This document shows positions 38,473 through 47,920 of a stretch of DNA of 64,000 nucleotides, piece by piece (the first letter of the stretch is position 1; each line of letters begins with the position of its first letter). Under the pieces are notes generated by a model. The model did not search any database and was not told the DNA's origin. It saw nothing but the letters and a program-made list of their open reading frames with translations. Source of the DNA: Shinella sp. PSBB067 (lineage in GTDB: Bacteria; Pseudomonadota; Alphaproteobacteria; Rhizobiales; Rhizobiaceae); NCBI RefSeq assembly GCF_016839145.1, contig NZ_CP069302.1:62001-126000 (forward strand), read 5' to 3'. The position numbers and the translations under genes are program-made.

Positions 38473-39777
38473 TTACTGCTGCGCGTCGAAGGGCGGGTAG
38501 CCGGCGTTGTCCTCGATGTCCTCGTCGATCTTCCTGGCCGCGGACGTGAGGGCTTCCTGCGGATCGCCGCCGTTGAAGATCTTGTCGACCGCCTGCATGA
38601 AGGCCGAGGTGATCGTCGGATAGGCCGGGTGCGGCGGACGGGCGACGGCCGTCTTGGAGGCCTGTTCGAAGGCAATGGCGAGCGGGCCGCCTTCCGCATA
38701 GAGCGGGGATTCGGCGGCGAAGCTCTTCAGGCCCGGATAGGCCGACTGGGACCTGGCGTAGTCGCGATAGTCCCTGTCCTTCAGCATGAAGCTCAGGAAC
38801 TTGCCGGCGGCCTCCGGATTTTCCGAAGTCGCGGAGATGCCCCAGATCCAGGTGCCGTTCGGGCTGACGCCCTTCTCGCCGATCTTCGGCAGCGGCATGA
38901 CGACGATATCGTCCTTCATCGCCGCGGCGGCTTCCGCATAGAACCAGTGGCCGCCCATGGCGAGCGCGGCCGGCTGGCCCTCGGCATAGAACTGGTTGGT
39001 GCCGGACGAGGTCGGCACGACCCAGCCGTTCTTCACCCAGGTCTGCATCATGGTCAGCGCCTTGACGCAGGCCTCGCCGTCGAGCGTGCCGCCGGCCGTC
39101 CAGGTCGTGCGGTCGATGAGATCGCAGCCGGCGCTTTCCAGAAGCGGGCCATAGGCATAGGTGATCCACTCCGTCTTGATGCCGTAGCCGCGGAACGTGT
39201 CGATCGGCCACTTCACGCCCTCGAGCTTGGAGAGCTTTTCGAGATAGCCTTCGAATTCCTCGCGGGTCCAGGCATCGTCGACGGACTTCGGAATGCGCGC
39301 CCCGATGGCCTCCAGATATTTCCTGTTGCCGTAGAGCACGACCGAGGAGTCGGTGAGGCCGATCGCGTAAAGCTCCTTGTCGATCGGGTAGGTGCCCTGG
39401 GAGATGTTCGAATCCGTCATGTCGTCGAGCAGGTCCTGGTCGAGCAGCGGCTTGACCGCCTGCAGGTAGCCGGACCAGACGTAGTTCGCCAGGAACGGCG
39501 CATCGAGCTCCATGACATCAGGCAGTTGCTTTGCCATGACGGCGGCGCTGAACTTCTCGTTATAGGCATCGTGCGGTGCGTAGATCAGCTCGATGTCGAT
39601 GTCGGGATTGGCCGCCTCGAAACGCTTGGCGACGTCGCCATAGGCCTTCACCCAGCCCGGATCGCCCTGATGCATGACGTGGATGACGGTCTTCGCCTCG
39701 GCGAGGCCGGCGGTCGCCGCGAGGGCGGCGGAGGCGAAAAGGATGGAAAGTAAACGATTACCCAAATGCGCAGTCAT
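38473..39777 (-). CDS. Periplasmic carbohydrate-binding protein (MalE-like, CUT1)
   Basis: 434 residues. The ATG at 39777 follows AGGAGGAG. A signal peptide of about 28 residues ends at GLAEA-KT. Family pattern includes FEAANPDIDIELIYAPHDAYNEKF, ALAMGGHWFYAEA and a long helical C-terminal lobe. It is the first structural gene of the fructoside operon and probably binds sucrose or a fructo-oligosaccharide. An operator-like palindrome lies inside codons 6-10. Confidence 0.9.
   Translation of the reverse strand: MTAHLGNRLLSILFASAALAATAGLAEAKTVIHVMHQGDPGWVKAYGDVAKRFEAANPDIDIELIYAPHDAYNEKFSAAVMAKQLPDVMELDAPFLANYVWSGYLQAVKPLLDQDLLDDMTDSNISQGTYPIDKELYAIGLTDSSVVLYGNRKYLEAIGARIPKSVDDAWTREEFEGYLEKLSKLEGVKWPIDTFRGYGIKTEWITYAYGPLLESAGCDLIDRTTWTAGGTLDGEACVKALTMMQTWVKNGWVVPTSSGTNQFYAEGQPAALAMGGHWFYAEAAAAMKDDIVVMPLPKIGEKGVSPNGTWIWGISATSENPEAAGKFLSFMLKDRDYRDYARSQSAYPGLKSFAAESPLYAEGGPLAIAFEQASKTAVARPPHPAYPTITSAFMQAVDKIFNGGDPQEALTSAARKIDEDIEDNAGYPPFDAQQ
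39750..39761. promoter_or_regulatory. LacI-type operator candidate within the binding-protein gene start
   Basis: GTAAACGATTAC matches its own reverse complement at 10 of 12 positions and has the central CG typical of LacI-family operators. It shares CGATTACCCAA with the site before the LacI gene (40844-40854). It falls in codons 6-10 of the first operon gene, so it would act as a roadblock or downstream operator. Confidence 0.45.
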
Positions 39778-39817
39778 GATGGTCTCCTCCTGTTGAATGC
39801 GATCGTAACCCGGAATT

Positions 39818-40816
39818 TCAGACGGATGCCCGTTCGACCAGATGGAACGGCAGTTTCCGCAGATGCGGCGGTTCAGGCTGCTCCGCCAGGAGGATCTCCA
39901 TGGCGAGGCGGCCCATGGCGCGGTGCGGCAGGGCCATGGTGGTCAATGGCGGGTCCAGCCGCGAGGCGAGCTCGACCTGGTTGTCGAAGCTCGCCACCGC
40001 GATGTCGTGCGGTATGCGAAGGCCGGCGCGGGCAAGCGCCGCATAGACTTCCATCGCCACGCGGTCGTTGCCGCACAGGATGGCGTCCGGCCGTTCGCCG
40101 GACTTGAGCAGCGCGTCCATGTGGACCGGCACCAGGCTGGGCGCCCGGTCGCTGTAGACGCTGCGGCGCACGGCGGGGAACACGCCGAGCGGTGCGACGC
40201 CGGCTTCGGCGAGCGCGGCGTGGAAGCCTTTCTCGCGAAGCGTGCCGGCGAGAATGCCGGGCAGGTTGATGAAGGCGATGCGGCGGCGCCCGGCCGCGAG
40301 CAGATGGCGCACGATCTCGCGCGCGCCGCCCTCTTCGTCCGGCACCAGCGAGGTCACGCGTCCCGTGGCTTCCCGGCAATTGATCATGACGCCGAGGGCG
40401 CCGGCGAGCTTGTCCGGCAGGGCGACGTTCTTGTGGAACATCGCCGCATAGGCGACGGCGCGCGGCCGGAACTGCTGCACTTCGCCGAGAACGGCGTCGA
40501 TCTCCCGCCCGCTGCCGTGGTTGATGGCGAAGACGGCCATGCCGGCGCTGCGCGCGGCCCCGTCCAGTCCGCGCACGATCTCGGTCGCGAAGGGCGAGGT
40601 GATGAGGCCGTCGGAGATGACGCCGACCAGCGGCAGCCAGCCCTGGCGCACGCCGCGCGCGGCAAGGTTGGTCACGTAGCCGAGTTCGTCGGCGATGGCC
40701 TTGATCTTCTGCCGCGTGTCGTCCGACATGCGGGCGGAGCCGCCATGCAACGCGCCGGAGACCGTCTTCACCGAGACGCCCGCACGTTCCGCTATGTCAG
40801 AGAGCGATACCGCCAC
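39818..40816 (-). CDS. LacI-family transcriptional regulator of the fructoside operon
   Basis: 332 residues, GTG start. The helix-turn-helix is canonical (LSDIAERAGVSVKTVSGALHG) with the hinge YVTNLAARGVRQG. The effector domain is of the periplasmic-binding-protein type (PLVGVISDGLITSPF; AILCGNDRVAMEVYAAL; IAVASFDNQVELAS). It is the first gene of the leftward fructoside operon, 40 bp before the binding-protein gene. The operator-like site upstream suggests autoregulation. Confidence 0.92.
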   Translation of the reverse strand: MAVSLSDIAERAGVSVKTVSGALHGGSARMSDDTRQKIKAIADELGYVTNLAARGVRQGWLPLVGVISDGLITSPFATEIVRGLDGAARSAGMAVFAINHGSGREIDAVLGEVQQFRPRAVAYAAMFHKNVALPDKLAGALGVMINCREATGRVTSLVPDEEGGAREIVRHLLAAGRRRIAFINLPGILAGTLREKGFHAALAEAGVAPLGVFPAVRRSVYSDRAPSLVPVHMDALLKSGERPDAILCGNDRVAMEVYAALARAGLRIPHDIAVASFDNQVELASRLDPPLTTMALPHRAMGRLAMEILLAEQPEPPHLRKLPFHLVERASV

Positions 40817-40838
40817 GATCTTGCCACCCCTCCCATGG

Positions 40839-40850
40839 GTTATCGATTAC
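40839..40850. promoter_or_regulatory. LacI-type operator candidate upstream of the LacI gene
   Basis: GTTATCGATTAC within GGGTTATCGATTACCC is a near-palindrome centred on CG, 23 bp upstream of the GTG start, followed by CCCAATAACCC. It resembles the site at 39750-39761. Confidence 0.5.
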
Positions 40851-40940
40851 CCAATAACCCCGGGACTTTTATCTGTCAAGGGCTTTCGGCGGAAGCGAAG
40901 GGGAGCCGGTCGCTGGTCGGCGACCGGCAGGGATGGGCGC

Positions 40941-42266
40941 CTAGTGCTGGTCGAGGACGCGGGTGAGGCTGAGGGCGGCGATGGTGCAGATCGCGCCGGA
41001 GATCAGGTAGCCGCCGATGAAGATGATGCCGAAGCTGGAGGCCAGGCCCAGCGCCACGAGCGGCGCGAAGGCGGCCCCGATCAGCCAGGCGAGGTCCGAG
41101 GTCAGCGCCGCGCCGGTATAGCGGTAGTACTGCGTGAAGCGCGAGGAGACGGCGCCGGAGGACTGGCCGAAGGAGAGGCCGAGGATGAAGAAGCCGATGA
41201 GGATGTAGGCATCCTGTCCCTTGCCGCCGGCATCGAGCAGGAACGGCGCGGAGAAGGAGAAGATGGCGATCAGGATCGCGGCGGCCATGAGCTGGTTGCG
41301 ACGGCCGATCCTGTCGGCGATCAGGCCGGAGAGCACGATGCCGATGGCGCCGACCGCGGCGCCGGCGACCTGGACCCACAGGAATTCCGCCGCCGACTGG
41401 CCGCCCGTGAGCGTGACCCAGCTCAAGGGGAAGATCGTCACGAGGTGGAACATCGCGAAGCTGGCGAGCGGCACGAAGGCACCGAGCACCACGTCGATGG
41501 CATGCTTGCTCAGCATCTCGAAGATCGGCCGGGCCTGCAGCTCCTGCGCCTCCATGGCCGCGCCGAACTCCTTGCTGGCGACGATGCGCAGGCGCGCGAA
41601 GAGCGCAACCACGTTGATCGCGAAGGCGACGAAGAAGGGATAGCGCCAGCCCCAGGCGAGGAAGTCCGCCTCCGAGAGATTGCTGACGAAGTAGCCGAAG
41701 AGGACGCTGGCCAGCGCAAAGCCGATGGGCGCGCCAAGCTGCGGGATCATCGCATACCAGCCGCGTTGGTTGGCGGGGGCGCTGAGGTTGAGCAGCGAGG
41801 CAAGGCCATCCCAGGCGCCGCCGAGCGCGAAGCCCTGCCCGAGCCGGAAGAGCGCGAGGAGGGCCACCGCCCAGTAGCCGAGCGTATCGTATCCCGGCAG
41901 GAAGGCGATGGAGGCCGTCGAGCCGCCGAGGATCACCAGGGCGATCGTGAGCTTCGTGCCGCGCCCGTAGTTGCGGTCGATCCACATGAAGACGAAGGAG
42001 CCGACCGGGCGGGCGAGGAAGGCCAGCGGAAACAGCGCGAAGGCCATCAGCGTCGCCGCCACCGCATTGGGCGCGAAGGGGAAGATGAGCTTCGGGAAGA
42101 CGAGGATCGAGCCGAGGCCGTAGACGAAGAAGTCGAAGAATTCCGACGTGCGGCCGATCACCACGCCGATGGCGACGCTGCCCGGCGAGAGCGGCTTGTC
42201 GTCCTGGTGCATGCGGCGGGCATCCCGCTCCAGGCCGGACGATGTGGGATTGATGGCCGAACTCAT
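40941..42266 (-). CDS. MFS transporter, metabolite:H+ symporter (MHS) family
   Basis: 441 residues from the ATG at 42266 (GGAGG upstream), preferred to an ATG nine codons earlier. Twelve hydrophobic segments are visible. MHS-family signatures are GVVIGRTSEFFDFFVYGLGS near the first segment, and ARPVGSFVFMWIDRNYGRG, the conserved loop 2-3 motif. Members import organic acids, osmolytes or shikimate with protons. It is a single gene between the LacI promoter and the divergent cyo operon, so context gives no substrate. Confidence 0.88.
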   Translation of the reverse strand: MSSAINPTSSGLERDARRMHQDDKPLSPGSVAIGVVIGRTSEFFDFFVYGLGSILVFPKLIFPFAPNAVAATLMAFALFPLAFLARPVGSFVFMWIDRNYGRGTKLTIALVILGGSTASIAFLPGYDTLGYWAVALLALFRLGQGFALGGAWDGLASLLNLSAPANQRGWYAMIPQLGAPIGFALASVLFGYFVSNLSEADFLAWGWRYPFFVAFAINVVALFARLRIVASKEFGAAMEAQELQARPIFEMLSKHAIDVVLGAFVPLASFAMFHLVTIFPLSWVTLTGGQSAAEFLWVQVAGAAVGAIGIVLSGLIADRIGRRNQLMAAAILIAIFSFSAPFLLDAGGKGQDAYILIGFFILGLSFGQSSGAVSSRFTQYYRYTGAALTSDLAWLIGAAFAPLVALGLASSFGIIFIGGYLISGAICTIAALSLTRVLDQH

Positions 42267-42364
42267 GAACGCCTCCGTGCGGATCAGGGTCATGTCACTA
42301 GAATGTTGATCAATCGGCGCCCAAGATCAAGGACCGGCGGGCAATGCGTCTTGCGGCGCGGAAA

Positions 42365-42394
42365 TTGACAACAGGCATTTCTATTGCGCTAGTA
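42365..42394 (+). promoter_or_regulatory. Possible promoter of the cyo operon
   Basis: TTGACA at 42365-42370 is followed after 17-18 bases by CTAGTA. The -35 is consensus and the -10 weak. The gap of about 260 bp between the MFS gene and cyoA shows nothing else I can name. Confidence 0.35.
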
Positions 42395-42530
42395 CAAACG
42401 CGCATCGACAGAAAGCCCCTGATTGACTACCGTGCTGCGACAGAATGCTGCGCTGCGACGATGGACCTCATTTCCAACCCCGACCGCGTCCGATTATTGC
42501 CGACTAGACAGAACGCAAGTTGAGGCCGAA

Positions 42531-43637
42531 ATGCCGAAGCAATTCAGTTTAGCCCGACACTCGATCATTCTAGCCCCCATGCTGGCCATCCTTTCGGGAT
42601 GCAATATGGTCGTGATGTCCCCCTCCGGCGATATCGCCACGCAGCAGCGGGACCTCATCGTCATCTCGACGATCCTGATGCTGCTGATCATCGTCCCGGT
42701 GATCTTTCTGACGCTGTTCTTCGCCTGGCGCTACCGCCAGTCCAACACGGCGGCAAAGTACGATCCCGAATGGCACCACTCCACCGGCCTCGAGGTCATC
42801 ATCTGGTCGGCCCCGCTCGCCATCATCATCGCGCTCGGGGCGATCACCTGGGTCAGCACCCACAAGCTCGATCCCTACCGCCCGCTCGACCGGATCGACG
42901 CCGCCCGGCCGGTTTCCGAGGAGACCAAGCCGATCACCGTCGAGGTGGTGGCGCTCGACTGGAAGTGGCTGTTCTTCTATCCGGACTACGGCATCGCCAC
43001 GGTCAACGAGATGGCCGCGCCCGTCGACGTGCCGATCAATTTCAAGCTCACCGCCTCCTCGGTCATGAACTCCTTCTACGTCCCCGCGCTCGCCGGCATG
43101 ATCTACACGATGCCGGGCATGGAGACCAAGCTGCACGCCGTCATCAACAAGGCCGGCGAATACGAGGGCCTTTCCTCGAACTACAGCGGTGACGGCTTCT
43201 CGCACATGCGCTTCAAGTTCCATGGGGTGGACCAGGCCGGCTTCGACGCCTGGGTCGCGCAGGTGAAGCAGAACGGCACGGCGCTCAACCGCGACGCCTA
43301 TCTCAAGCTGGAAAAGCCGAGCGTCAAGGAGCCGGTGCGCTACTACGCCTCCGTCGATAACGGTCTCTACGACGCCGTGCTCAACATGTGCGTGCGCGAG
43401 GGCCAGATGTGCATGAAGGACATGATGCACATCGACATGATGGGCGGCGCGGGCAAGGAGAGCCAGGAGAACAAGGCGAAGCTCCAGCACGACAACCGCC
43501 ACGCCGCGGACGAGGCCCCCGCCGCCACATTCCCGGAAACCGGCAATCCCGCGCGCAGCGAAGAACCGGCCGAGGGCGTGGAGGACCGGCAGGAGCAGCC
43601 GGCCGCGACGGACCACGACGCGCATCAGGCGCACTAA
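42531..43637 (+). CDS. cyoA: Cytochrome bo3-type ubiquinol oxidase subunit II
   Basis: 368 residues from the ATG at 42531 (GAGG upstream). A lipoprotein signal peptide with lipobox LSGC puts the acylated cysteine at residue 24. Two membrane helices follow ([44 protein letters not shown]). A periplasmic cupredoxin-like domain lacks the Cu-A cysteine pair ([20 protein letters not shown]), as expected for a quinol oxidase. The C-terminal tail of about 60 residues is acidic and low in complexity. Confidence 0.95.
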   Translation: MPKQFSLARHSIILAPMLAILSGCNMVVMSPSGDIATQQRDLIVISTILMLLIIVPVIFLTLFFAWRYRQSNTAAKYDPEWHHSTGLEVIIWSAPLAIIIALGAITWVSTHKLDPYRPLDRIDAARPVSEETKPITVEVVALDWKWLFFYPDYGIATVNEMAAPVDVPINFKLTASSVMNSFYVPALAGMIYTMPGMETKLHAVINKAGEYEGLSSNYSGDGFSHMRFKFHGVDQAGFDAWVAQVKQNGTALNRDAYLKLEKPSVKEPVRYYASVDNGLYDAVLNMCVREGQMCMKDMMHIDMMGGAGKESQENKAKLQHDNRHAADEAPAATFPETGNPARSEEPAEGVEDRQEQPAATDHDAHQAH

Positions 43638-43720
43638 ATCCCATCGTGCCCGCCATCGGCGGCGGACACGCGAGGCCCCAAGATTTCCGGGCCGCATCTG
43701 AAACGCTATTGGACGATCCC

Positions 43721-45724
43721 ATGTTCGGTGACACCAGCCTCACGCATTTCCTCTTCGGGCGGCTTTCCTTCGAAGCGATCCCCTACCACGAGCCCATCCT
43801 CGTCGTGACCTTCGCGGTGGTGGCGCTGGGCGGCATCGCGCTCCTCGCGCTCATCACGAAGTTCAAGCTCTGGGGCTATCTCTGGAACGAGTGGTTCACC
43901 AGCGTCGATCACAAGAAGATCGGCATCATGTACATCATCCTCGCCATCGTCATGCTGCTGCGCGGCTTTGCCGATGCCATCATGATGCGCATCCAGCAGG
44001 CCATCGCCTTCAACGGCAGCGAGGGCTACCTCAACCCGCACCACTACGACCAGATCTTCACCGCCCATGGCGTGATCATGATCTTCTTCGTGGCGATGCC
44101 CTTCGTCACCGGCTTCATGAACTATGTCGTGCCGCTGCAGATCGGCGCGCGCGACGTCTCCTTCCCCTTCCTCAACAACTTCTCCTTCTGGATGACGACG
44201 GCGGGCGCGATCATCATCATGATGTCGCTCTTCGTCGGCGAGTTCGCGCGCACCGGCTGGCTCGCCTATCCACCGCTTTCCGGCGCGGACTACAGTCCCG
44301 GCGTCGGGGTTGATTACTACATCTGGGGCCTGCAGGTGGCCGGTGTGGGAACCACCCTGTCCGGCATCAACCTCATAGCGACCATCGTGAAGATGCGCGC
44401 GCCGGGCATGACCTTCATGAAGATGCCGGTCTTCACCTGGACCTCGCTCTGCACCAACATCCTGATCGTCGCGACCTTCCCGATCCTCACCGCCACGCTC
44501 GCGCTCTTGTCGCTCGACCGCTATGTCGGCACGAACTTCTTCACGAACGACCTCGGCGGCAACCCGATGATGTATATCAACCTCATCTGGATCTGGGGCC
44601 ACCCGGAGGTCTACATCCTCGTCCTGCCGGCCTTCGGCATCTTCTCCGAGGTGGTGGCGACCTTCTGCGGCAAGCGCCTCTTCGGCTATGCCTCGATGGT
44701 CTATGCGACCTGCGTGATCATGATCCTCTCCTACATCGTGTGGCTGCACCACTTCTTCACGATGGGTTCGGGCGCCTCGGTCAACGCCTTCTTCGGCATC
44801 ACGACCATGATCATCTCGATCCCGACCGGGGCGAAGATGTTCAACTGGCTCTTCACCATGTATCGCGGGCGCATCCGCTACGAGGTGCCGATGCTGTGGA
44901 CGGTCGGCTTCATGGTGACCTTCGTCATCGGCGGCATGACGGGCGTGATGCTCGCGATCCCACCGGCCGACTTCGTGCTGCACAATTCGCTGTTCCTCAT
45001 CGCCCATTTCCACAACGTCATCATCGGCGGCGTGCTGTTCGGGCTGATGGCGGGCGTCGTCTACTGGTTCCCCAAGGCCTTCGGCTACAAGCTCGATCCC
45101 TTCTGGGGCAAGATGAGCTTCTGGTTCTGGCAGATCGGCTTCTTCTTCGCCTTCATGCCGCTCTACGTGCTCGGCCTGATGGGCGTCACCCGCCGCGTCA
45201 GCCAGTTCGAGGACCCCTCGCTGCAGATCTGGTTCGTCATCGCCGCCTTCGGCGCCTTCCTGATCGCGCTCGGCATTGCCTCCTTCATCGTCCAGCTCGT
45301 CGTCAGCTACCTGAGGCGCGACCAGCTGCGCTGTGACAGCGGCGATCCGTGGGACGCCCGCACGCTGGAATGGTCGACCTCCTCGCCGCCGCCGGACTAC
45401 AACTTCGCCTTCACGCCCGTCGTGCACGACCACGACAGCTGGTACGACATGAAGAGCCGCGGCTATGTGCGCCCGCTGGAAGGCTTCAGGCCGATCCACA
45501 TGCCGAAGAACACCGGCACGGGCATCATCCTTGCCGGCATCAGCACGGTGCTCGCCTTCGCGCTGATCTGGTACATCTGGTGGCTGGCGGCGCTCTCCTT
45601 CATCGCGATCGTCGCGGTGTCGATCGCCCATACCTTCAACTACGACCGCGACTTCTTCATCCCCGCCGAGACGGTGACGGCGACCGAGGACGCGCGCACG
45701 AAACTGCTGCAAGAACGGACCTGA
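43721..45724 (+). CDS. cyoB: Cytochrome bo3-type ubiquinol oxidase subunit I
   Basis: 667 residues from the ATG at 43721. This is the haem-copper oxidase core, with many membrane helices. Key sites are visible: the low-spin haem ligand in [11 protein letters not shown], the Cu-B/Tyr cross-link region [15 protein letters not shown] with Glu in the proton path, the WLHHFFTMG Cu-B histidines, and the late haem ligands in [12 protein letters not shown]. It oxidises ubiquinol and reduces oxygen while pumping protons across the inner membrane. Confidence 0.97.
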   Translation: MFGDTSLTHFLFGRLSFEAIPYHEPILVVTFAVVALGGIALLALITKFKLWGYLWNEWFTSVDHKKIGIMYIILAIVMLLRGFADAIMMRIQQAIAFNGSEGYLNPHHYDQIFTAHGVIMIFFVAMPFVTGFMNYVVPLQIGARDVSFPFLNNFSFWMTTAGAIIIMMSLFVGEFARTGWLAYPPLSGADYSPGVGVDYYIWGLQVAGVGTTLSGINLIATIVKMRAPGMTFMKMPVFTWTSLCTNILIVATFPILTATLALLSLDRYVGTNFFTNDLGGNPMMYINLIWIWGHPEVYILVLPAFGIFSEVVATFCGKRLFGYASMVYATCVIMILSYIVWLHHFFTMGSGASVNAFFGITTMIISIPTGAKMFNWLFTMYRGRIRYEVPMLWTVGFMVTFVIGGMTGVMLAIPPADFVLHNSLFLIAHFHNVIIGGVLFGLMAGVVYWFPKAFGYKLDPFWGKMSFWFWQIGFFFAFMPLYVLGLMGVTRRVSQFEDPSLQIWFVIAAFGAFLIALGIASFIVQLVVSYLRRDQLRCDSGDPWDARTLEWSTSSPPPDYNFAFTPVVHDHDSWYDMKSRGYVRPLEGFRPIHMPKNTGTGIILAGISTVLAFALIWYIWWLAALSFIAIVAVSIAHTFNYDRDFFIPAETVTATEDARTKLLQERT

Positions 45725-45728
45725 GCCC

Positions 45729-46352
45729 ATGAGCGCGACCCAAGTCCACGACACCGGCGAAAAGCCGACCTTCTACCTGACGGAAGAGCACCACCCGGAA
45801 AACAGCACCATGCTGGGCTTCTGGCTCTACCTGATGAGCGACTGCCTGATCTTCGCCGTGCTGTTCGCAACGCATGGCGTGCTCGGGCGCAACTATGCCG
45901 CCGGCCCGTCGCCGGCCGACCTCTTCGACCTGACGCTCGTCGCGATCAACACGGCGATGCTGCTCTTCTCCTCCATCACCTACGGTTTCGCCATGCTCCA
46001 GATGGAGCGCAACGCCAAGATGGAGACCCTGGTCTGGCTCGGCATCACCGGCGTCTTCGGCGCGGCCTTCCTCGGGCTGGAGCTCTACGAGTTCTACCAC
46101 CTGATCCTCGAAGGGGCGGGGCCGACGCGCTCGGCCTTCCTGTCCTCCTTCTTCACGCTGGTCGGCACGCACGGCCTGCACGTCACCTTCGGCATGATCT
46201 GGCTGATCACGCTGATGGTGCAGGTCAAGAAGCGCGGCCTCACCCATGAAAACCGCCGCCGGCTGATGTGCCTCTCCATGTTCTGGCACTTCCTGGACGT
46301 CATCTGGATCGGCGTCTTCTCCTTCGTCTATCTTCTCGGAGTCCTCGGATGA
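45729..46352 (+). CDS. cyoC: Cytochrome bo3-type ubiquinol oxidase subunit III
   Basis: 207 residues with five membrane segments. The family start region MLGFWLYLMSDCLIFAVLFATH and the GTHGLHVTFGMIW helix with its conserved His residues identify COX3/CyoC. It starts 4 bp after cyoB and overlaps cyoD by four bases (ATGA). Confidence 0.95.
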   Translation: MSATQVHDTGEKPTFYLTEEHHPENSTMLGFWLYLMSDCLIFAVLFATHGVLGRNYAAGPSPADLFDLTLVAINTAMLLFSSITYGFAMLQMERNAKMETLVWLGITGVFGAAFLGLELYEFYHLILEGAGPTRSAFLSSFFTLVGTHGLHVTFGMIWLITLMVQVKKRGLTHENRRRLMCLSMFWHFLDVIWIGVFSFVYLLGVLG

Positions 46353-46747
46353 GCGCGCACCCCACCCACGAAAGCGCGGCCGAAGCCCATCACGCGCACA
46401 GCCACGGGCACGAGGCCGGCCACGGCTCCTTCAAGGGCTACATGATCGGCTTCCTCCTGTCGGTCGTCCTGACGGCCATTCCCTTCTGGCTGGTCATGGC
46501 GGGCGTCCTGGAAAGCAAGCTGCTGACGGCCGTCCTCGTCATGGGTATCGGCGTCGTGCAGATCTTCGTGCACATGGTATACTTCCTGCACATGAACCCG
46601 CGCTCGGAAGGCGGCTGGACGCTGATGGCGCTGATCTTCACGCTCATCATCGTCGGCATCGCGCTGGCCGGTTCGCTCTGGGTCATGCACCACCTCAACG
46701 CCAACATGATGCCGATGACCCACGACATGATGAAGAACATGCCGTGA
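46349..46747 (+). CDS. cyoD: Cytochrome bo3-type ubiquinol oxidase subunit IV
   Basis: 132 residues, start overlapping the cyoC stop. The N-terminal 30 residues are His-rich (HESAAEAHHAHSHGHEAGHG), followed by three membrane helices (GYMIGFLLSVVLTAIPFWLV; VVQIFVHMVYFLHM; LIFTLIIVGIALAGSLWVM). It assists assembly of the oxidase. The Met/His-rich C-terminus (NANMMPMTHDMMKNMP) could contact copper, though that is inference. Confidence 0.95.
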   Translation: MSAHPTHESAAEAHHAHSHGHEAGHGSFKGYMIGFLLSVVLTAIPFWLVMAGVLESKLLTAVLVMGIGVVQIFVHMVYFLHMNPRSEGGWTLMALIFTLIIVGIALAGSLWVMHHLNANMMPMTHDMMKNMP

Positions 46748-46771
46748 GGGTGGCGGTGGGTGTGGGCGTTG

Positions 46772-46945
46772 CCCCATCCCTTCTCCCCCACGGGGAGAAG
46801 GTGCCGGCAGGCGGATGAGGGGGATACCGGAGGCAGAAAAAATCAACGGTTTCATTCGGAGTACCCCCTCATCCGACCCTTCGGGCCACCTTCTCCCCGT
46901 GGGGGAGAAGGGAAGAACGGCAACGCCCAGTCCCATGGGCCATGG
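46772..46945 (+). repeat. RIME-like palindromic mosaic repeat, copy C (intergenic)
   Basis: CCCCATCCCTTCTCCCCC..GGGGAGAAGG, then GCCGGCAGGCGGATGAGGGGG, a core, CCCCCTCATCCGACCCTTC and a second hairpin CCACCTTCTCCCC..GGGGGAGAAGG. It is nearly colinear with copy A and lies between cyoD and the SURF1 gene, whose upstream reading frame stays open through it. Confidence 0.85.
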
Positions 46946-46999
46946 CTCCTCCCTGTGGCGGAGACGCCCGCCAGGGCAGAGGGGGGTGCGATAGCACCG

Positions 47000-47719
47000 A
47001 TGTCCGAACCATCTTCCCGCGCCCGCTTCGTCCTTGCCGCCTTCCTGATCCTGCTCGTCGCCGTGTTCCTCGCGCTCGGCACCTGGCAGGTGCAGCGGCT
47101 CTTCTGGAAGCTCGATCTCATCGCCCGCGTCGAAAGCCGCGTCCATGCCGATCCGGTTCCCGCGCCGGGGCGGGCGGAATGGCCCTCGGTCGATAGGGAG
47201 AAGGACGAATACCGCCGCGTCACCGCCACCGGCCTCTTCCGGCACGACAGGACGGTGCTGGTGCAGGCCGTGACGGAGCGGGGCGCCGGCTTCTGGGTGG
47301 TGACGCCGCTCGTCCTTGCCAACGGCGCGACGATTCTGATCAACCGCGGCTTCGTGCCGGCGGAGAGGAGCACGCCCGAGGCGCGGCTGGCGGGCGAGAT
47401 CGCCGCCGGGCCGGTCGCGGTCACCGGGCTTTTGCGCATGACGGAGCCGAGCGGGGCGTTCCTGCGCTCCAACGATCCGGCGGCGGACCGCTGGTTCTCC
47501 CGCGACGTCGCCGCCATCGCGGCGGCAAAGGACCTTGCCGATGTCGCGCCCTATTTCATCGATGCGGATGCGACGCCCAATCCGGGCGGGCTGCCCATCG
47601 GCGGCCTCACCGTCGTCGCCTTCCGCAACAGCCATCTCTTTTATGCATTGACCTGGTACGCGCTCGCCGTCATGAGCGCGGCGGCGGCCTGGCGGGTCTT
47701 GCGGCGGCCTGCGCCGTAA
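47000..47719 (+). CDS. SURF1-family oxidase assembly protein
   Basis: 239 residues from the ATG at 47000, chosen because upstream in-frame codons lie in the mosaic repeat. An N-terminal membrane helix (VLAAFLILLVAVFLALGTWQVQRL in part) and a C-terminal one (LTWYALAVMSAAAAWRVL) flank a periplasmic domain with ILINRGFVPAERSTPEARL and GLPIGGLTVVAFRNSHLFYALTWY in part, diagnostic of SURF1. SURF1 proteins help insert haem into haem-copper oxidases; here it follows the cyo operon, so it probably serves the bo3 enzyme. Confidence 0.92.
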   Translation: MSEPSSRARFVLAAFLILLVAVFLALGTWQVQRLFWKLDLIARVESRVHADPVPAPGRAEWPSVDREKDEYRRVTATGLFRHDRTVLVQAVTERGAGFWVVTPLVLANGATILINRGFVPAERSTPEARLAGEIAAGPVAVTGLLRMTEPSGAFLRSNDPAADRWFSRDVAAIAAAKDLADVAPYFIDADATPNPGGLPIGGLTVVAFRNSHLFYALTWYALAVMSAAAAWRVLRRPAP

Positions 47720-47730
47720 AATCCGGGCTT

Positions 47731-47760
47731 GAAAAAAAGAAGCCCCGCACGAAGCGGGGC
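47731..47760 (-). terminator. Intrinsic terminator of the kdp operon
   Basis: On the minus strand GCCCCGC-TTCGT-GCGGGGC forms a perfect 7-bp stem with a 5-base loop followed by TTCTTTTTTTC. The U-tract exists only in this direction, so it ends leftward transcription from kdpE, about 160 bp after the kdpE stop. Confidence 0.9.
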
Positions 47761-47920
47761 AGCAAGCGTCACGGTTTGGCTCCCAATGACGCGGGGAAGC
47801 TCGCGGGTTGCGCGAGTGATCTCCCACTAGGGGTTTGCCGCCGCAGAGGGAAGGTCTGATTCCGCGAATCCGGTACGGTTGCGCAAAAAAATGCGCAGGC
47901 GGCCACCCTTTCTTCGCCCG

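Noticed and set aside
46760..46999. Longer SURF1 start within repeat copy C
   Set aside because: The added residues are repeat-encoded and low in complexity; the ATG at 47000 begins directly before the conserved membrane helix.
47731..47760. Terminator of the SURF1/cyo operon
   Set aside because: The T-tract follows the hairpin only on the minus strand, so it serves the kdp operon; the plus strand has no T-run after the stem.
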